From contig JBAXII010000004.1 of the NCBI GenBank assembly GCA_037138475.1, positions 16,233 through 80,232 on the forward strand: DNA of 64,000 nt. The letters run 5' to 3'. Source of the stretch: JAGOLU01 sp037138475. Its GTDB lineage: Bacteria > Patescibacteriota > Microgenomatia > UBA1406 > GWC2-37-13. The notes beneath the pieces are model-generated. The model did not search any database and was not told the origin of the DNA. It saw nothing but the letters and a program-made list of their open reading frames with translations. Positions 40,332 through 49,723 of the stretch are shown here, piece after piece (positions within the stretch are counted from its first letter, which is position 1; each line of letters begins with the position of its first letter). The position numbers and the translations under genes are program-made.

Positions 40332-41558
40332 TCACGCAGACTTCTGTGGGGGGACCACAGTGGCGGGGGAGATCTTGGTGCCTGCGGCGAGCAGGGTGCC
40401 CGGCATGGTGGATACTTGGACACCGAGGAACGAACCTTTTGCTATCAGTGCACCCAGTTTTTCCTTCAAGCTATCTACCACCTGTCCACTAGGGAGGGTG
40501 ATACGAACTGTCTTTTTGTCTAATCGTAGATTTGCAGTCACGGTGCCCCAGCTCATATTTACCTCAGATTCTAAAACAGAGTCGCCCACAAATGTGTGAT
40601 GGAGATTGCATCGGGGCCCTACATAGCTCCGTGCGACTTCACTCCCAAAGCCAACTGTGGTACCTTCCTCGATCGTTGATTGACGGACCAGACAGAGATT
40701 GCCAATCACTACGTCCTTGCCGATATACGCGGGACCCTTGATGACGGCATGAGCCTCGATTTTTGCGGTAGGGTGTATCACCACGTCTCCATCAATGATC
40801 GCAGTGGGGTGGATTTGTGCGGTGGATGGGATGGTACGTTTCTGCTCTGAAAGCAATCGAGACATCACATCCAGCACATGAAACGGATACTTGAGCTTAT
40901 TCCATTTGCCCGTATACGTGATCAAATCAGAACCATATTTGCTTAAAAGTATTGTTTGAGCTTGTTCGTAGCGTGCGTCCTTTTGGTCGGTATTTGTATA
41001 GTTGTCAAACAGTGAAATAAATTCGTCCGGGTCCTGAAAATAATCGCAAACCAATCGAGCAATGTCACTGGGTTTTTCTTCCTGTGTTGGCTTTTCTACT
41101 GTCGCAGTCACTTTTCCATTCTCAATTTTGTAGTATCCGAGGGGAAGTAGCTCCTTCATCTCAAAACCTGCACTCAAAAGCCTCGGTTGATTCTCACCGA
41201 TGTACTTGAAAAAGTCTTGAAATAGCGATGGTTCAACTAAATCGACGCCATTTATCACCACGATTGATCTCCCTGATATTTCTACAGTTGCAGATTTGAG
41301 TGCATCATCCATACCCAGTGCCTCAGGTTGGACTATGGAGCGAATCTTTAGGGACTGATTTACATACGTTGAAATCACTTTTTGGTTGTGAGTGTTTGCG
41401 ATGACGAGCACTTCCTCAACTCCTGCAATTGCAAGAGAATCAAGGGTGTAGAATAGATATGGTTTGGCAAGAAAAGGCCAAATGGTCTTGTTGGTCACAA
41501 AGGGAACAAAGCGGGTTCCTTGACCTCCAGCGAGAAGTACCACAAGAGGATTCGTCAT
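40332..41558 (-). CDS. GlmU-like sugar-nucleotidyltransferase with hexapeptide repeats
   Basis: 408 residues. N-terminal nucleotidyltransferase domain starts VVLLAGGQGTRFVPF, a variant of LAGGxGTRL, with later NGVDLVEP and TVEKPTQEEKPS. From about residue 245 come left-handed beta-helix hexapeptides (IHPTAIIDGDVVIHPTAKIEAHAVIKGPAYIG). This is the GlmU/glucose- or mannose-1-phosphate uridylyl/guanylyltransferase architecture; UDP-GlcNAc supply for murein would fit the location but the substrate is not certain. Its ATG is 21 bp from that of the divergent yvcK. Confidence 0.8.
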   Translation of the reverse strand: MTNPLVVLLAGGQGTRFVPFVTNKTIWPFLAKPYLFYTLDSLAIAGVEEVLVIANTHNQKVISTYVNQSLKIRSIVQPEALGMDDALKSATVEISGRSIVVINGVDLVEPSLFQDFFKYIGENQPRLLSAGFEMKELLPLGYYKIENGKVTATVEKPTQEEKPSDIARLVCDYFQDPDEFISLFDNYTNTDQKDARYEQAQTILLSKYGSDLITYTGKWNKLKYPFHVLDVMSRLLSEQKRTIPSTAQIHPTAIIDGDVVIHPTAKIEAHAVIKGPAYIGKDVVIGNLCLVRQSTIEEGTTVGFGSEVARSYVGPRCNLHHTFVGDSVLESEVNMSWGTVTANLRLDKKTVRITLPSGQVVDSLKEKLGALIAKGSFLGVQVSTMPGTLLAAGTKISPATVVPPQKSA

Positions 41559-41565
41559 ATACTGT

Positions 41566-41571
41566 TATAAT
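41566..41571 (+). promoter_or_regulatory. -10 box of yvcK operon, leaderless layout
   Basis: TATAAT ends 8 nt before the ATG at 41580. The same TTATAA core could serve the divergent GlmU-like gene (ATG at 41558), as only 21 bp separate the two start codons. Confidence 0.5.
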
Positions 41572-41579
41572 TGTACCAG

Positions 41580-42560
41580 ATGAAAAAGATAACCATTTTA
41601 GGCGGTGGAACGGGTTCGTATCTCGTTATATCCGCGCTCAAAAAGCACCACGTCGATCTGTCAGCTATCGTGACTATGATGGACTCCGGAGGCTCAACGG
41701 GGAGATTGCGTGATCAGCTTGGCGTACTGCCTCCTGGTGATCTGAGACAGTGCCTCGTAGCTCTTTCGGATGCGCCCGAATTATGGCGTAAACTATTCTC
41801 ATACCGATTTGAAAGTGGTGATTTTGCTGGTCACAGCTTTGGCAATATCATGATCTCTGCACTGGAGAAAGTATCAAAAAATTATGATGAAGTCTTGGAT
41901 GAGTTGCACTATCTCATGAAATGCGTCGGACGCGTATATCCGGCAGCTCTCACCAATGCAAATATCAAAGTGACCTACAACACTGGCAGGATAGTAGACT
42001 CAGAGACCCTCCTGGATGATCCGAGTCCTGACGGCGGGAATATCGTAAAAGCGGAGGCAATTCCCCCAACTGTTGCAAATAGCGCTAGTATCAAAGCCAT
42101 CGCAAGTGCTGACTATATCATCGCAGGTCCAGGCGATCTGTACTCGAGCATCATCAGCATCTCTCTTATGGAAGGCATACGTGAAGCAGTCAAACATTCC
42201 CCTGCGAAGTTTGTCTACATCCTGAACCTGATGACCAAGTCATCACAGACTCTCAACTATACAGCTACCGATCACATTCGTGATATGGCCACCTACTTTG
42301 GGCGGCAGCCAGACATATGCATCGTCAACAGTGAGCCATTTGATCCTGAGATGCTGAAGCAGTATGTATCTCATGATGAGTCCCCAGTCGTGAATGACCT
42401 CACGTCAGATTCCTATTCTGGCAAGATCATATCCGCGCCTCTTCTTGACAAGTCCGCATATATTTCGTCCAACCAAGTGCTTGCATCCAAATTTGCCCAC
42501 AGCATCATCAGACACGACTCAGTCAAACTCGAAGCAGTACTTGAGAGCATACTAATTTAA
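41580..42560 (+). CDS. yvcK: YvcK/CofD-like UDP-GlcNAc-binding protein
   Basis: 326 residues. Family hallmarks: ILGGGTGSYLVISALKK near the start, MMDSGGSTGRLRDQLGVLPPGDLRQCLVAL, GHSFGNIMISAL and GPGDLYSSIIS. In Bacillus and Mycobacterium, YvcK/CuvA binds UDP-GlcNAc and links carbon metabolism to cell-wall synthesis. Here it heads the operon yvcK-dgkA-mraY-murD-ftsW-murG-ftsQ. The start ATG 41580 is preferred over an in-frame TTG at 41571 that overlaps the -10 box. Confidence 0.92.
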   Translation: MKKITILGGGTGSYLVISALKKHHVDLSAIVTMMDSGGSTGRLRDQLGVLPPGDLRQCLVALSDAPELWRKLFSYRFESGDFAGHSFGNIMISALEKVSKNYDEVLDELHYLMKCVGRVYPAALTNANIKVTYNTGRIVDSETLLDDPSPDGGNIVKAEAIPPTVANSASIKAIASADYIIAGPGDLYSSIISISLMEGIREAVKHSPAKFVYILNLMTKSSQTLNYTATDHIRDMATYFGRQPDICIVNSEPFDPEMLKQYVSHDESPVVNDLTSDSYSGKIISAPLLDKSAYISSNQVLASKFAHSIIRHDSVKLEAVLESILI

Positions 42561-42571
42561 TCATCGTTCGT

Positions 42572-42952
42572 ATGTATCACCATATTCATCACAGGATCAC
42601 AGCTCACAAAATATCTTTTGGTCATGCAATTCGTGGAATCGTGTGGGCACTGAAAACGCAGCCAAATTATCAGGTGCACTTATTCCTCAGCATCCTGTCA
42701 CTGGTTGGTGGGATATATCTTGGGATTCATCCCTTTGAATGGCTTGTCGTGCTACTCCTTATCACGCTCGGACTCACCGTTGAGACGATCAACACAGCAC
42801 TCGAGATGACCCTAGACTGCATATCACTCGAGAGACGTGATGATATCAAGCATGCAAAAGATGCTGCTGCAGGCGCGATGCTGATCATCTCTGTCGGGTC
42901 ATTTATCTGCGCATGTTACATATTTCTTCCGTACATTTTGAATATCATATGA
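42572..42952 (+). CDS. dgkA: Diacylglycerol/undecaprenol kinase
   Basis: 126 residues, three membrane helices. DgkA motifs: FGHAIRGIVWALKTQPNYQVH, the catalytic VETINTALEMTLDCIS, and HAKDAAAGAMLI. In Gram-positives this family phosphorylates undecaprenol, recycling the lipid carrier; the position immediately before mraY supports that here. Its TGA overlaps the mraY ATG (ATGA). Confidence 0.92.
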   Translation: MYHHIHHRITAHKISFGHAIRGIVWALKTQPNYQVHLFLSILSLVGGIYLGIHPFEWLVVLLLITLGLTVETINTALEMTLDCISLERRDDIKHAKDAAAGAMLIISVGSFICACYIFLPYILNII

Positions 42953-43995
42953 ACGACAACTCATTTTATCTCTTTGCTACCGTCATATCATTTGTGACTC
43001 AGTTTTTTCTTTTCATTCCGTTTATCAACTTTTTGTACCATCGCAAGATGCAGCGTATGGATCAAAAGACCACTGATCCGTTTGGTGTTCGCACTCCTAT
43101 ATTTGATAGACATCATGCGCACAAGGTGGGTACTCCAGTCGGAGGCGGCATATTAGTCATTGTGGTCACCGTACTCCTTTTTGCAGTAGGCATATTAGTG
43201 AATCTCTGGTTTGCACGTGAGCTCACCTCAAATTATCCTGCACTTTCTGCTGAAATATTTACTCTCATGTTTGCCATGATCTCATTTGGACTTTTGGGTT
43301 TGTATGACGATCTTTCAAAGATCTTCTTTTGGCAGAGAAGCCAATTTTTTGGTATGCGCATGAGACAAAAGCTAGTGATAGAAATGATCCTCGCTACTAT
43401 CATCTCCTCTGTTTTATTTTTCGTACTGAAGATAGACCTGGTACATATTCCATTTTTGGGTACATTTCATCTCTCCTACTTTTACATCCTTTTTGCAGCA
43501 TTTGTCATAGTGGCCTTTAGTAATGCGGTGAATATCACCGACGGCCTGGATGGGCTTTCCTGTGGAGTGCTGATGATCTCTCTCATCGGGTTTTGGATCG
43601 TCGCACGGAGCATCATCGACGTCCCCACATCGCTCTTTATCTCTGTGTGGCTTGGTGGGATACTCGCCTTTTTGTATTTTAATGTCTATCCCGCACGCAT
43701 CTGGTTGGGAGATACGGGCTCTCTCGCCTTTGGTGCGGTATTTGCAGTGATTGGACTCATACTCGGCAAACCATTTGCCCTCCTCCTTTTTGGAGGAATA
43801 TTTGTGATCGAAGCATTTACTTCCGGAGTGCAACTTCTTTCAAAAAGATTTCTGGGCAGAAGGATATTTACTGTTTCTCCATTTCATTTGTATCTGCAAA
43901 ATAAAGGGTGGCAGGAGCCCAAAGTTGTGTTTCGCATGTGGATTTTTGCGGTCATCTGTGCGCTGCTTGGTTTGGCAGCATCTTTTTTGAGATAA
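42949..43995 (+). CDS. mraY: Phospho-MurNAc-pentapeptide transferase MraY
   Basis: 348 residues from the ATG at 42949, about ten membrane helices. Transfers phospho-MurNAc-peptide to undecaprenyl phosphate to make lipid I. Motifs: HAHKVGTPVGGGILV, LLGLYDDLSK (Asp pair), AFSNAVNITDGLDGLSCG, PARIWLGDTGSLAFGA. The frame from 42913 would overlap dgkA by 40 bp and lacks family support. The 4-bp overlap with dgkA indicates coupling; murD follows 7 nt later. Confidence 0.93.
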   Translation: MNDNSFYLFATVISFVTQFFLFIPFINFLYHRKMQRMDQKTTDPFGVRTPIFDRHHAHKVGTPVGGGILVIVVTVLLFAVGILVNLWFARELTSNYPALSAEIFTLMFAMISFGLLGLYDDLSKIFFWQRSQFFGMRMRQKLVIEMILATIISSVLFFVLKIDLVHIPFLGTFHLSYFYILFAAFVIVAFSNAVNITDGLDGLSCGVLMISLIGFWIVARSIIDVPTSLFISVWLGGILAFLYFNVYPARIWLGDTGSLAFGAVFAVIGLILGKPFALLLFGGIFVIEAFTSGVQLLSKRFLGRRIFTVSPFHLYLQNKGWQEPKVVFRMWIFAVICALLGLAASFLR

Positions 43996-44002
43996 CTATC
44001 CT

Positions 44003-45250
44003 ATGACACAAGCGCTACAACTCGCTGATAAAAAAGTGACCATCATGGGTCTTGGCCTCCAAGGTGGAGGAGTAGGAGTGGCACGGTATTGTGCGTCGCA
44101 CGGCGCAAAAGTCACCGTCACCGATCTCAAATCTGCCGAACAGCTTTCAAAGTCCATCAAAGGACTTGAAGAATTTGAGTCCATCACCTATAGGCTGGGA
44201 AGCCACGAACTGACTGATTTTACCACTGCTGATATAGTCATCAAAGGCCCTTCTGTCCGTTGGGATAATCAATATATACAGGCTGCGCTGGATGCAGGAG
44301 TGTATGTCACCATGGAGACTGCGCTCTTTGTAACGCATACCAAGGCGAAAGTTGTAGGGATCACGGGCACCAGAGGAAAGAGCACCACAACCATGATGAT
44401 TTATCACGCACTGAGTGCACTGTACAAAATGGGTACGGTGTACCTTGCAGGCAATGTCCCCGATACATGTGCACTCGAGCTCCTTGATGTGGCAACGAGA
44501 GATGACATTGTCGTACTTGAGCTCTCATCCTGGCAGCTGTCTGGATTCCACCAGGAGCACATCTCGCCCCACATCGCAGTCTTCACGAATTTTTATCCTG
44601 ATCATCTGAACTATTACAAAACCATGAGTGAGTATTTGCATGACAAGGACGCCATATTTGCCTATCAAAAACCCGGCGATGTGTATATCGATGGACGTGA
44701 GCTCCCCCCCGGTTCTCATCATGCGCAAAACCGTGCCTGTGCGAGAGCGTGTTGCATCGCAGTACTCGGTGAGGGGTGTGCCGATGACATCGAGAAGCAA
44801 CTGAATGACTTTAAAGGTCTTCCCTTCCGTCAACAACTCATTGGCACCTATCATAAAGTACAGATCATCAATGATACGACTTCAACTACTCCTATCGCAC
44901 TGATCACCGCCCTTCGCACATTTACTGACAAGCCCATAGTTCTCATTATGGGAGGCCAGGCAAAAAATCTGCCTGTAGATGAGCTCATCGCTGAGATAAG
45001 ACAGCATGCACAGATACGTCAGATCTTTCACATGCCAGGGACATTTACGGATCAAGTTCGTGAAAAGGTCGGCGGCGAGGTGTATGAGGATTTTACTCAG
45101 CTGGTACAGCGATCGCTGCAATCAGCCGACGAGCTACATCAGCAGTGCTATTTGCTCTTTTCCCCAGGGGCGACCTCATTTGCACAATTTAAAAATGAAT
45201 TCGATAGGGGACAGGCATTTGACAAGGCGATCTCTGCTATAATCTTTTGA
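44003..45250 (+). CDS. murD: UDP-MurNAc-L-alanine:D-glutamate ligase MurD
   Basis: 415 residues. N-terminal Rossmann part KVTIMGLGLQGGGVGVARY, ATP loop GITGTRGKSTTTMM, LELSSWQLSGFH, VFTNFYPDHLNYYKTMSEY, and the C-terminal ligand domain with INDTTSTTPIALITAL and LIMGGQAKN. SSWQL and NDTTSTTP are specific to MurD among Mur ligases. Its TGA overlaps the next ATG (TGATG). Confidence 0.93.
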   Translation: MTQALQLADKKVTIMGLGLQGGGVGVARYCASHGAKVTVTDLKSAEQLSKSIKGLEEFESITYRLGSHELTDFTTADIVIKGPSVRWDNQYIQAALDAGVYVTMETALFVTHTKAKVVGITGTRGKSTTTMMIYHALSALYKMGTVYLAGNVPDTCALELLDVATRDDIVVLELSSWQLSGFHQEHISPHIAVFTNFYPDHLNYYKTMSEYLHDKDAIFAYQKPGDVYIDGRELPPGSHHAQNRACARACCIAVLGEGCADDIEKQLNDFKGLPFRQQLIGTYHKVQIINDTTSTTPIALITALRTFTDKPIVLIMGGQAKNLPVDELIAEIRQHAQIRQIFHMPGTFTDQVREKVGGEVYEDFTQLVQRSLQSADELHQQCYLLFSPGATSFAQFKNEFDRGQAFDKAISAIIF

Positions 45251-46353
45251 TGCTGCGTCGAAAAACTCCGTCAGAATGGTATCGAAATCTATATATCGTG
45301 CCCATTCTTATTTCTTTAGTGGGACTCTACTTTATATTTGAAGGATCTTCGATCCGTGCGCTCACCACCTATGATGACTCGCTATTTTTTATAAAAAGGC
45401 AAGCAGTTTGGTTCCTATTTGGCGTCATATCAATGTTTATCCTGTCACGATTTGATTATAGACGGCTGTATATTTTTGCCATGCCGTCGATGATATTCAC
45501 CTTTATCACACTGATTGCAGTGCTTATCCCAGGGATTGGTTCAAAGATAAATGGGGCGCGTCGATGGATCGACCTGGGCCCATTTGGTTTCCAGCCTGCT
45601 GAGTTTGCAAAATTATCGATTGTTCTCTATCTCTCGGCATGGTTTCGACACCGAGAAAAGCAACGCATCATCGCTTTTATTCTCCTGCTTGTCGGGCTTG
45701 CGGTGCTCATCATGGCTCAGCCTGATATGGGCACCGCCATAATCACCATTGGACTTGCGTTGGGGATCTACTTTATAGCGGGCATCGATATGAGACAGCT
45801 ACTCTGGGTCATCCCCCTATTTGTAGTGGGAGCATTGATAACTGCATCGTCTGCTACCTATCGTCTGCATCGTTTGAGGGTGTTGTTTGATTCAGACTTG
45901 GATCCGCTCGGCATCGGTTACCACGTCAGACAGATCATGATAGCGATCCAAAATGGAGGACTACTGGGTCTGGGCTTTGGCGGATCAAAACAAAAGTATT
46001 TGTTTCTTCCTGAGGCTCACACTGACAGTATTTTTGCGATATTCGTGGAGGAGATGGGTTTTGTGGGAGCGGTTGGTCTCGTCAGTCTGTATGCGCTGCT
46101 CCTGTACTACCTGTACCGGGTGACTATGCAGACGCGGGATAGATTTGGATTTATGTTATCGTCGAGCATCTTGATATTTTTTGGTCTTCAATCGATTCTC
46201 AATCTGGCCGCTATGACGAGGCTTGCGCCTCTCACGGGAGTGCCACTGCCCTTTATGTCCAACGGAGGCACAAATATGTTGATATCGTATATACTCATAG
46301 GCATATCGATCAGCATCGCACGATTTAGTAGGCAAATCACGCCCAAAACATGA
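45250..46353 (+). CDS. ftsW: FtsW/RodA-type peptidoglycan polymerase
   Basis: 367 residues, ten hydrophobic segments. SEDS-family features: NGARRWIDLGPFGFQPAEFAKLSIV (the catalytic Asp lies in a later loop), MAQPDMGTAIITI, and AHTDSIFAIFVEEMGF, GVPLPFMSNGGTNML at the C-terminus. Position between murD and murG, with ftsI in the other dcw half, favours FtsW over RodA. The start is ATG 45250, overlapping the murD stop. Confidence 0.9.
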   Translation: MLRRKTPSEWYRNLYIVPILISLVGLYFIFEGSSIRALTTYDDSLFFIKRQAVWFLFGVISMFILSRFDYRRLYIFAMPSMIFTFITLIAVLIPGIGSKINGARRWIDLGPFGFQPAEFAKLSIVLYLSAWFRHREKQRIIAFILLLVGLAVLIMAQPDMGTAIITIGLALGIYFIAGIDMRQLLWVIPLFVVGALITASSATYRLHRLRVLFDSDLDPLGIGYHVRQIMIAIQNGGLLGLGFGGSKQKYLFLPEAHTDSIFAIFVEEMGFVGAVGLVSLYALLLYYLYRVTMQTRDRFGFMLSSSILIFFGLQSILNLAAMTRLAPLTGVPLPFMSNGGTNMLISYILIGISISIARFSRQITPKT

Positions 46354-47441
46354 AACTTTCAAAGATTCTCATCACCGGAGGGCATCCTACTCCTGCTCTT
46401 GCGGTGATCGATGAACTGCACACCTCGCACCCTGAGGTGCAGGTGGTGATGGTAGGACGACAGCGCGCAAATAGTCGAGAGACAAATAATACCTATGAGT
46501 TTGATGAGGCTCAATCTCGAGGCATCGAATTTATTCCTGTTGATTTCGCTCGCGGACTCTCCTCACTCCTCAAAGTCCCGGCTCAGATACGTACGTCAAA
46601 ACAAATACTTGATCGAGTCTGTCCTGACGCGGTACTTTCGTTTGGAGGATACATCGCATTTCCCGTCGCTTGTGCTGCAAAATGGCTCGGCATACCTGTG
46701 TTTACCCATGAGCAAACTGCCGTGACGGGGCGTGCAAATGAACTCATACAACTTTTTGCTTCCAAAGTATTTCTCTCATTTGCGCCTCCTGAGCACGTGA
46801 AACGAGGACCAAAATATATCTGGACGGGAAACCCGATACGTAGTGAGATCAAGCATCCTGATACTTCGTCTGCACCATCACTCGAAGTCCAAAAGCCACT
46901 TCTGCTGATAAGCGGTGGCAATCTAGGATCACATTCACTCAACAAGCACATTTTTTCGATCGTGAGTGAGCTCGTGGATTTTTGTACGGTGGTTCATCAG
47001 ACAGGCAATGTGAACGAGTATGGCGATGAGAAGACAGCACAGGACACACTGCAATCACTCCCCATCGAGAAACGATCGAGATATATACCCGTGCCACATC
47101 TCTCAACCAGTGACTGGGCATATGCGCTGCAGACTGCTGACGTGGTAGTGGCACGATCGGGAGCCAATACGTTCTTTGAGCTTATTGCTACTCAGAAGCC
47201 GTGCGTCCTCGTTCCGTTGCCTTGGTCAGTGCGCGACGAGCAAAAAGAGCACGCAGTGAGGATCGCTTCAGCGGGAGCGGGAGAGATATTTGACCAAGAC
47301 TCAGACTCCGCGACTCTTCTTGACCTCATCAAAAAGGTATTTGAGAACCCCTCGAATTATGTAGAAAAATATCATACACTACTCCCATTGTATGTACCTG
47401 ACGCCGCACGCAAAATCATCACCGAGATCATCAACACGTAA
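46350..47441 (+). CDS. murG: UDP-GlcNAc:lipid I N-acetylglucosaminyltransferase MurG
   Basis: 363 residues, GT28. The first glycine loop is ITGGHPTPALAVIDEL; the second half has LLISGGNLGSHSLN and VVVARSGANTFFELIATQKPCVLVPLPWSVRDEQKEHA, matching the UDP-GlcNAc-binding site. The N-terminal loop is TGGHPTPA rather than the usual GGTGGHxxPA, a common CPR shortening. It overlaps ftsW by 4 bp and ftsQ by 50 bp. Confidence 0.92.
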   Translation: MKLSKILITGGHPTPALAVIDELHTSHPEVQVVMVGRQRANSRETNNTYEFDEAQSRGIEFIPVDFARGLSSLLKVPAQIRTSKQILDRVCPDAVLSFGGYIAFPVACAAKWLGIPVFTHEQTAVTGRANELIQLFASKVFLSFAPPEHVKRGPKYIWTGNPIRSEIKHPDTSSAPSLEVQKPLLLISGGNLGSHSLNKHIFSIVSELVDFCTVVHQTGNVNEYGDEKTAQDTLQSLPIEKRSRYIPVPHLSTSDWAYALQTADVVVARSGANTFFELIATQKPCVLVPLPWSVRDEQKEHAVRIASAGAGEIFDQDSDSATLLDLIKKVFENPSNYVEKYHTLLPLYVPDAARKIITEIINT

Positions 47442-48276
47442 GCAAAAGCTTGAGCAGTATCTCAAGTCCCGCAATGCCCCTATTCCATCTCAGACCGCTC
47501 CACCTTCGAGACTTGCTTCGATATTCACGTCTGTGAGATCAAAACTATCCTTCCAAGGAGCCAGTGAGCGTATGCTCACCAACGATATTGGTCGCATCAT
47601 CTTGTACTTTATCATCTCGACTATCGCGACAGTAGTCATATTTTTTGCAAATTACATCTTGTCCGTCCAAACCGTGGAAATCACCTCAGTGGGTAATCCT
47701 CAAATAGTAGTGAAGGATGCAAACAAGTTGATAGGGCGGAGTATGATACTCACTTCAGATGAGGAGATATCCAAGCTCCTCCTCGCAGCCAATCCACTCT
47801 TCTCTTCGATTCAGATAACACGCAAATACCCGCAAACCATCCTCCTCGAAATCTCTGAATCAGCACCTTCTGCAGCTCTGTATATAAATGATACCCTGTA
47901 TATTTTATTGACGAGCGAAGGCAAAATAGTCAAGTCAGTTTTCACCCGACCTGAAAAGCTGCCAGTCATCACGTACTATCAAAAATTAGTCACCTCTGAC
48001 TATGAGTTGGGCACGACCATCGGCTATTCTGAGATCAGATTTGCTACTCAGATATCATTTGCATTCTTGAAGTCTGGCATACATGATATAACTATCAAGA
48101 TACAAGATTCTGCGTACATTGACGTGATACGAGGTGGTACTCACCTGCTCTTTTCAGCAAAGTCAGATATGCAAAAGCAACTTGGCTTTTTGCCAGATAT
48201 CCTCAAACTCCTCTTGCGTGGCACTCAAGAGTACTCAAAGATCGATTTTCGATTTGATAAGGTGATCGTCGAGTAA
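47392..48276 (+). CDS. ftsQ: FtsQ/DivIB-like cell division protein
   Basis: 294 residues: a Pro/Ser/basic cytoplasmic part (1-66), one membrane helix (about 67-90), a POTRA-like domain (VQTVEITSVGNPQIVVKDANKLIG...ITRKYPQTILLEISESAPSAAL), then a beta domain. Identification rests on this architecture and on its place before ftsA and ftsZ. The ATG at 47392 overlaps murG by 50 bp; no better start is seen later without losing the cytoplasmic tail. Confidence 0.85.
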   Translation: MYLTPHAKSSPRSSTRKQKLEQYLKSRNAPIPSQTAPPSRLASIFTSVRSKLSFQGASERMLTNDIGRIILYFIISTIATVVIFFANYILSVQTVEITSVGNPQIVVKDANKLIGRSMILTSDEEISKLLLAANPLFSSIQITRKYPQTILLEISESAPSAALYINDTLYILLTSEGKIVKSVFTRPEKLPVITYYQKLVTSDYELGTTIGYSEIRFATQISFAFLKSGIHDITIKIQDSAYIDVIRGGTHLLFSAKSDMQKQLGFLPDILKLLLRGTQEYSKIDFRFDKVIVE

Positions 48277-48432
48277 AAATAATGCAAAATTCAAAAGGTA
48301 AAATTTAAAATATATCAGGTTCACCGGATGCGAAAGTCAAACCAAAGCTTTATAACATTAAAAACATTACAAACTTTATAGCCTGTCGGCTGTAGACTGT
48401 CATCCTCATTTGATTTTTGGAAGCAAACTGTT

Positions 48433-48438
48433 TATAGT
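48433..48438 (+). promoter_or_regulatory. -10 box of ftsA-ftsZ, leaderless layout
   Basis: TATAGT ends 6 nt before the ftsA ATG. The 168-bp gap from ftsQ contains AATGCAAAATTCAAAAGG and AACATTACAAACTTTATAGC dispersed repeats. A separate promoter would let FtsA and FtsZ be made independently of the mur genes. Confidence 0.5.
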
Positions 48439-48444
48439 GTACGT

Positions 48445-49719
48445 ATGGCAAATGTCCCCACGTTGACTGCTATTGATATAGGCACCTCAAAAATATCGAC
48501 GATCATCGCCACGAGAGATGAAAAGCTCAAACAATTCAAGATTCTCGGACATGCTACCGTGACCTCACGAGGGGTAAAAAAGGGCATCGTAGTCGATATA
48601 GAGCAAGTCACCAGCTCCCTAGAGGAGTGCCTTGAGAAAACCGAGCGCATGGCTGGCGTCGCTTCAGATGACATCGTGGTGAGCATAGGTGGTCCCCACA
48701 TCTCATCTCTCAACTCGCATGGCATCGTGGCTATATCAGATCCCAAAGGTGAAATCGGAGAGGATGACGTAGAGAGAGTCATCGAGGCTGCCAAGGCAGT
48801 ATCTTTACCACCCAACAGACAAATCCTCTTTGTATCGCCCAAGCAGTACACCGTCGATGGCCAAGGTGAAATCCGTAGCCCTATCGGCATGTCTGGAGTA
48901 CGTCTCGAGGTCGACTGCCATCTCGTCACTGCATCTGCTACCAATATCCGCAATCTTGATCGCATTTTCCAAACAGTCGATGTGCAAAATGGAGGATATA
49001 TATTCACTGGGGACGCGTCTGCACAAGCCACGATGACTGACTCAGAAAAAGATCTCGGAGTAGTCGTGGTTGATATCGGAGCTGGCAAGACCGATCTGGC
49101 AGTCTATCTCGAAGGAGCTCTGCACCATACTGCATCTATCCCCATTGGAGCGCGACATATCACGAGTGACTTAGCAGTCGGTCTTCGCCTCCCGCTCGAA
49201 GCAGCAGAACAACTCAAAGTATTTATGTCTGATAACTGCGCACCTGCAGATCCTCGCGGAGCGCTCGTACCTCCTGATATCTCTTCTTTTTTGGAGCGTG
49301 GAGAGGTGGCTGATTTTACCTCAAAGGCAGTATACGAGAGCATCATCACCGCACGCATCGAGGAAATCGTACAGTTTATCCATGATGAGCTCGCAAAGGT
49401 TGGATACTTGAAATCATTGCCAGCTGGGGTGATTTTCACCGGCGGCGGAGCAAAGACGATCGGACTCATCGAAGTCGCGCGCAAAATCCTCACCATGCCA
49501 CTGCGCATTGGAGTGCCAGCAGTCACTATGTCAGGCATGAGCACTGAGCTCATTGATCCTCGATACTCCACATCGATTGGACTACTCATGAATGCATCAG
49601 AACAAGAAAATATGACAAAGAAATCAAAGTCTCGATCATTCAAAGGTCTATTTGCAGGAGGTCAATCAGGTGGAGTCTTCGCAAAATTTAAAAAACTCAT
49701 TCAGCAGTTTTTGCCGTGA
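48445..49719 (+). CDS. ftsA: Cell division protein FtsA
   Basis: 424 residues, actin-like ATPase tethering FtsZ to the membrane. Phosphate-1 loop AIDIGTSKISTIIA, SHUT/1C region with GVKKGIVVDIEQVTSSLEECLE, phosphate-2 VVVDIGAGKTDLAVY, adenosine loop VIFTGGGAKTIGL. The C-terminus ends in an amphipathic helix, GVFAKFKKLIQQFL, the membrane-targeting element. ftsZ starts 4 nt downstream. Confidence 0.95.
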   Translation: MANVPTLTAIDIGTSKISTIIATRDEKLKQFKILGHATVTSRGVKKGIVVDIEQVTSSLEECLEKTERMAGVASDDIVVSIGGPHISSLNSHGIVAISDPKGEIGEDDVERVIEAAKAVSLPPNRQILFVSPKQYTVDGQGEIRSPIGMSGVRLEVDCHLVTASATNIRNLDRIFQTVDVQNGGYIFTGDASAQATMTDSEKDLGVVVVDIGAGKTDLAVYLEGALHHTASIPIGARHITSDLAVGLRLPLEAAEQLKVFMSDNCAPADPRGALVPPDISSFLERGEVADFTSKAVYESIITARIEEIVQFIHDELAKVGYLKSLPAGVIFTGGGAKTIGLIEVARKILTMPLRIGVPAVTMSGMSTELIDPRYSTSIGLLMNASEQENMTKKSKSRSFKGLFAGGQSGGVFAKFKKLIQQFLP

Positions 49720-49723
49720 ACAT

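Noticed and set aside
39973..40423. Overlapping minus-strand frames (102 and 127 codons) between RhuM and the GlmU-like gene
   Set aside because: They translate a GTCATTGCGAG-type repeat and the 3' end of the GlmU-like gene in another frame.
48432..49643. Long antisense frames across ftsA
   Set aside because: Ser/Pro-rich shadows of the ftsA codon pattern; no independent support.
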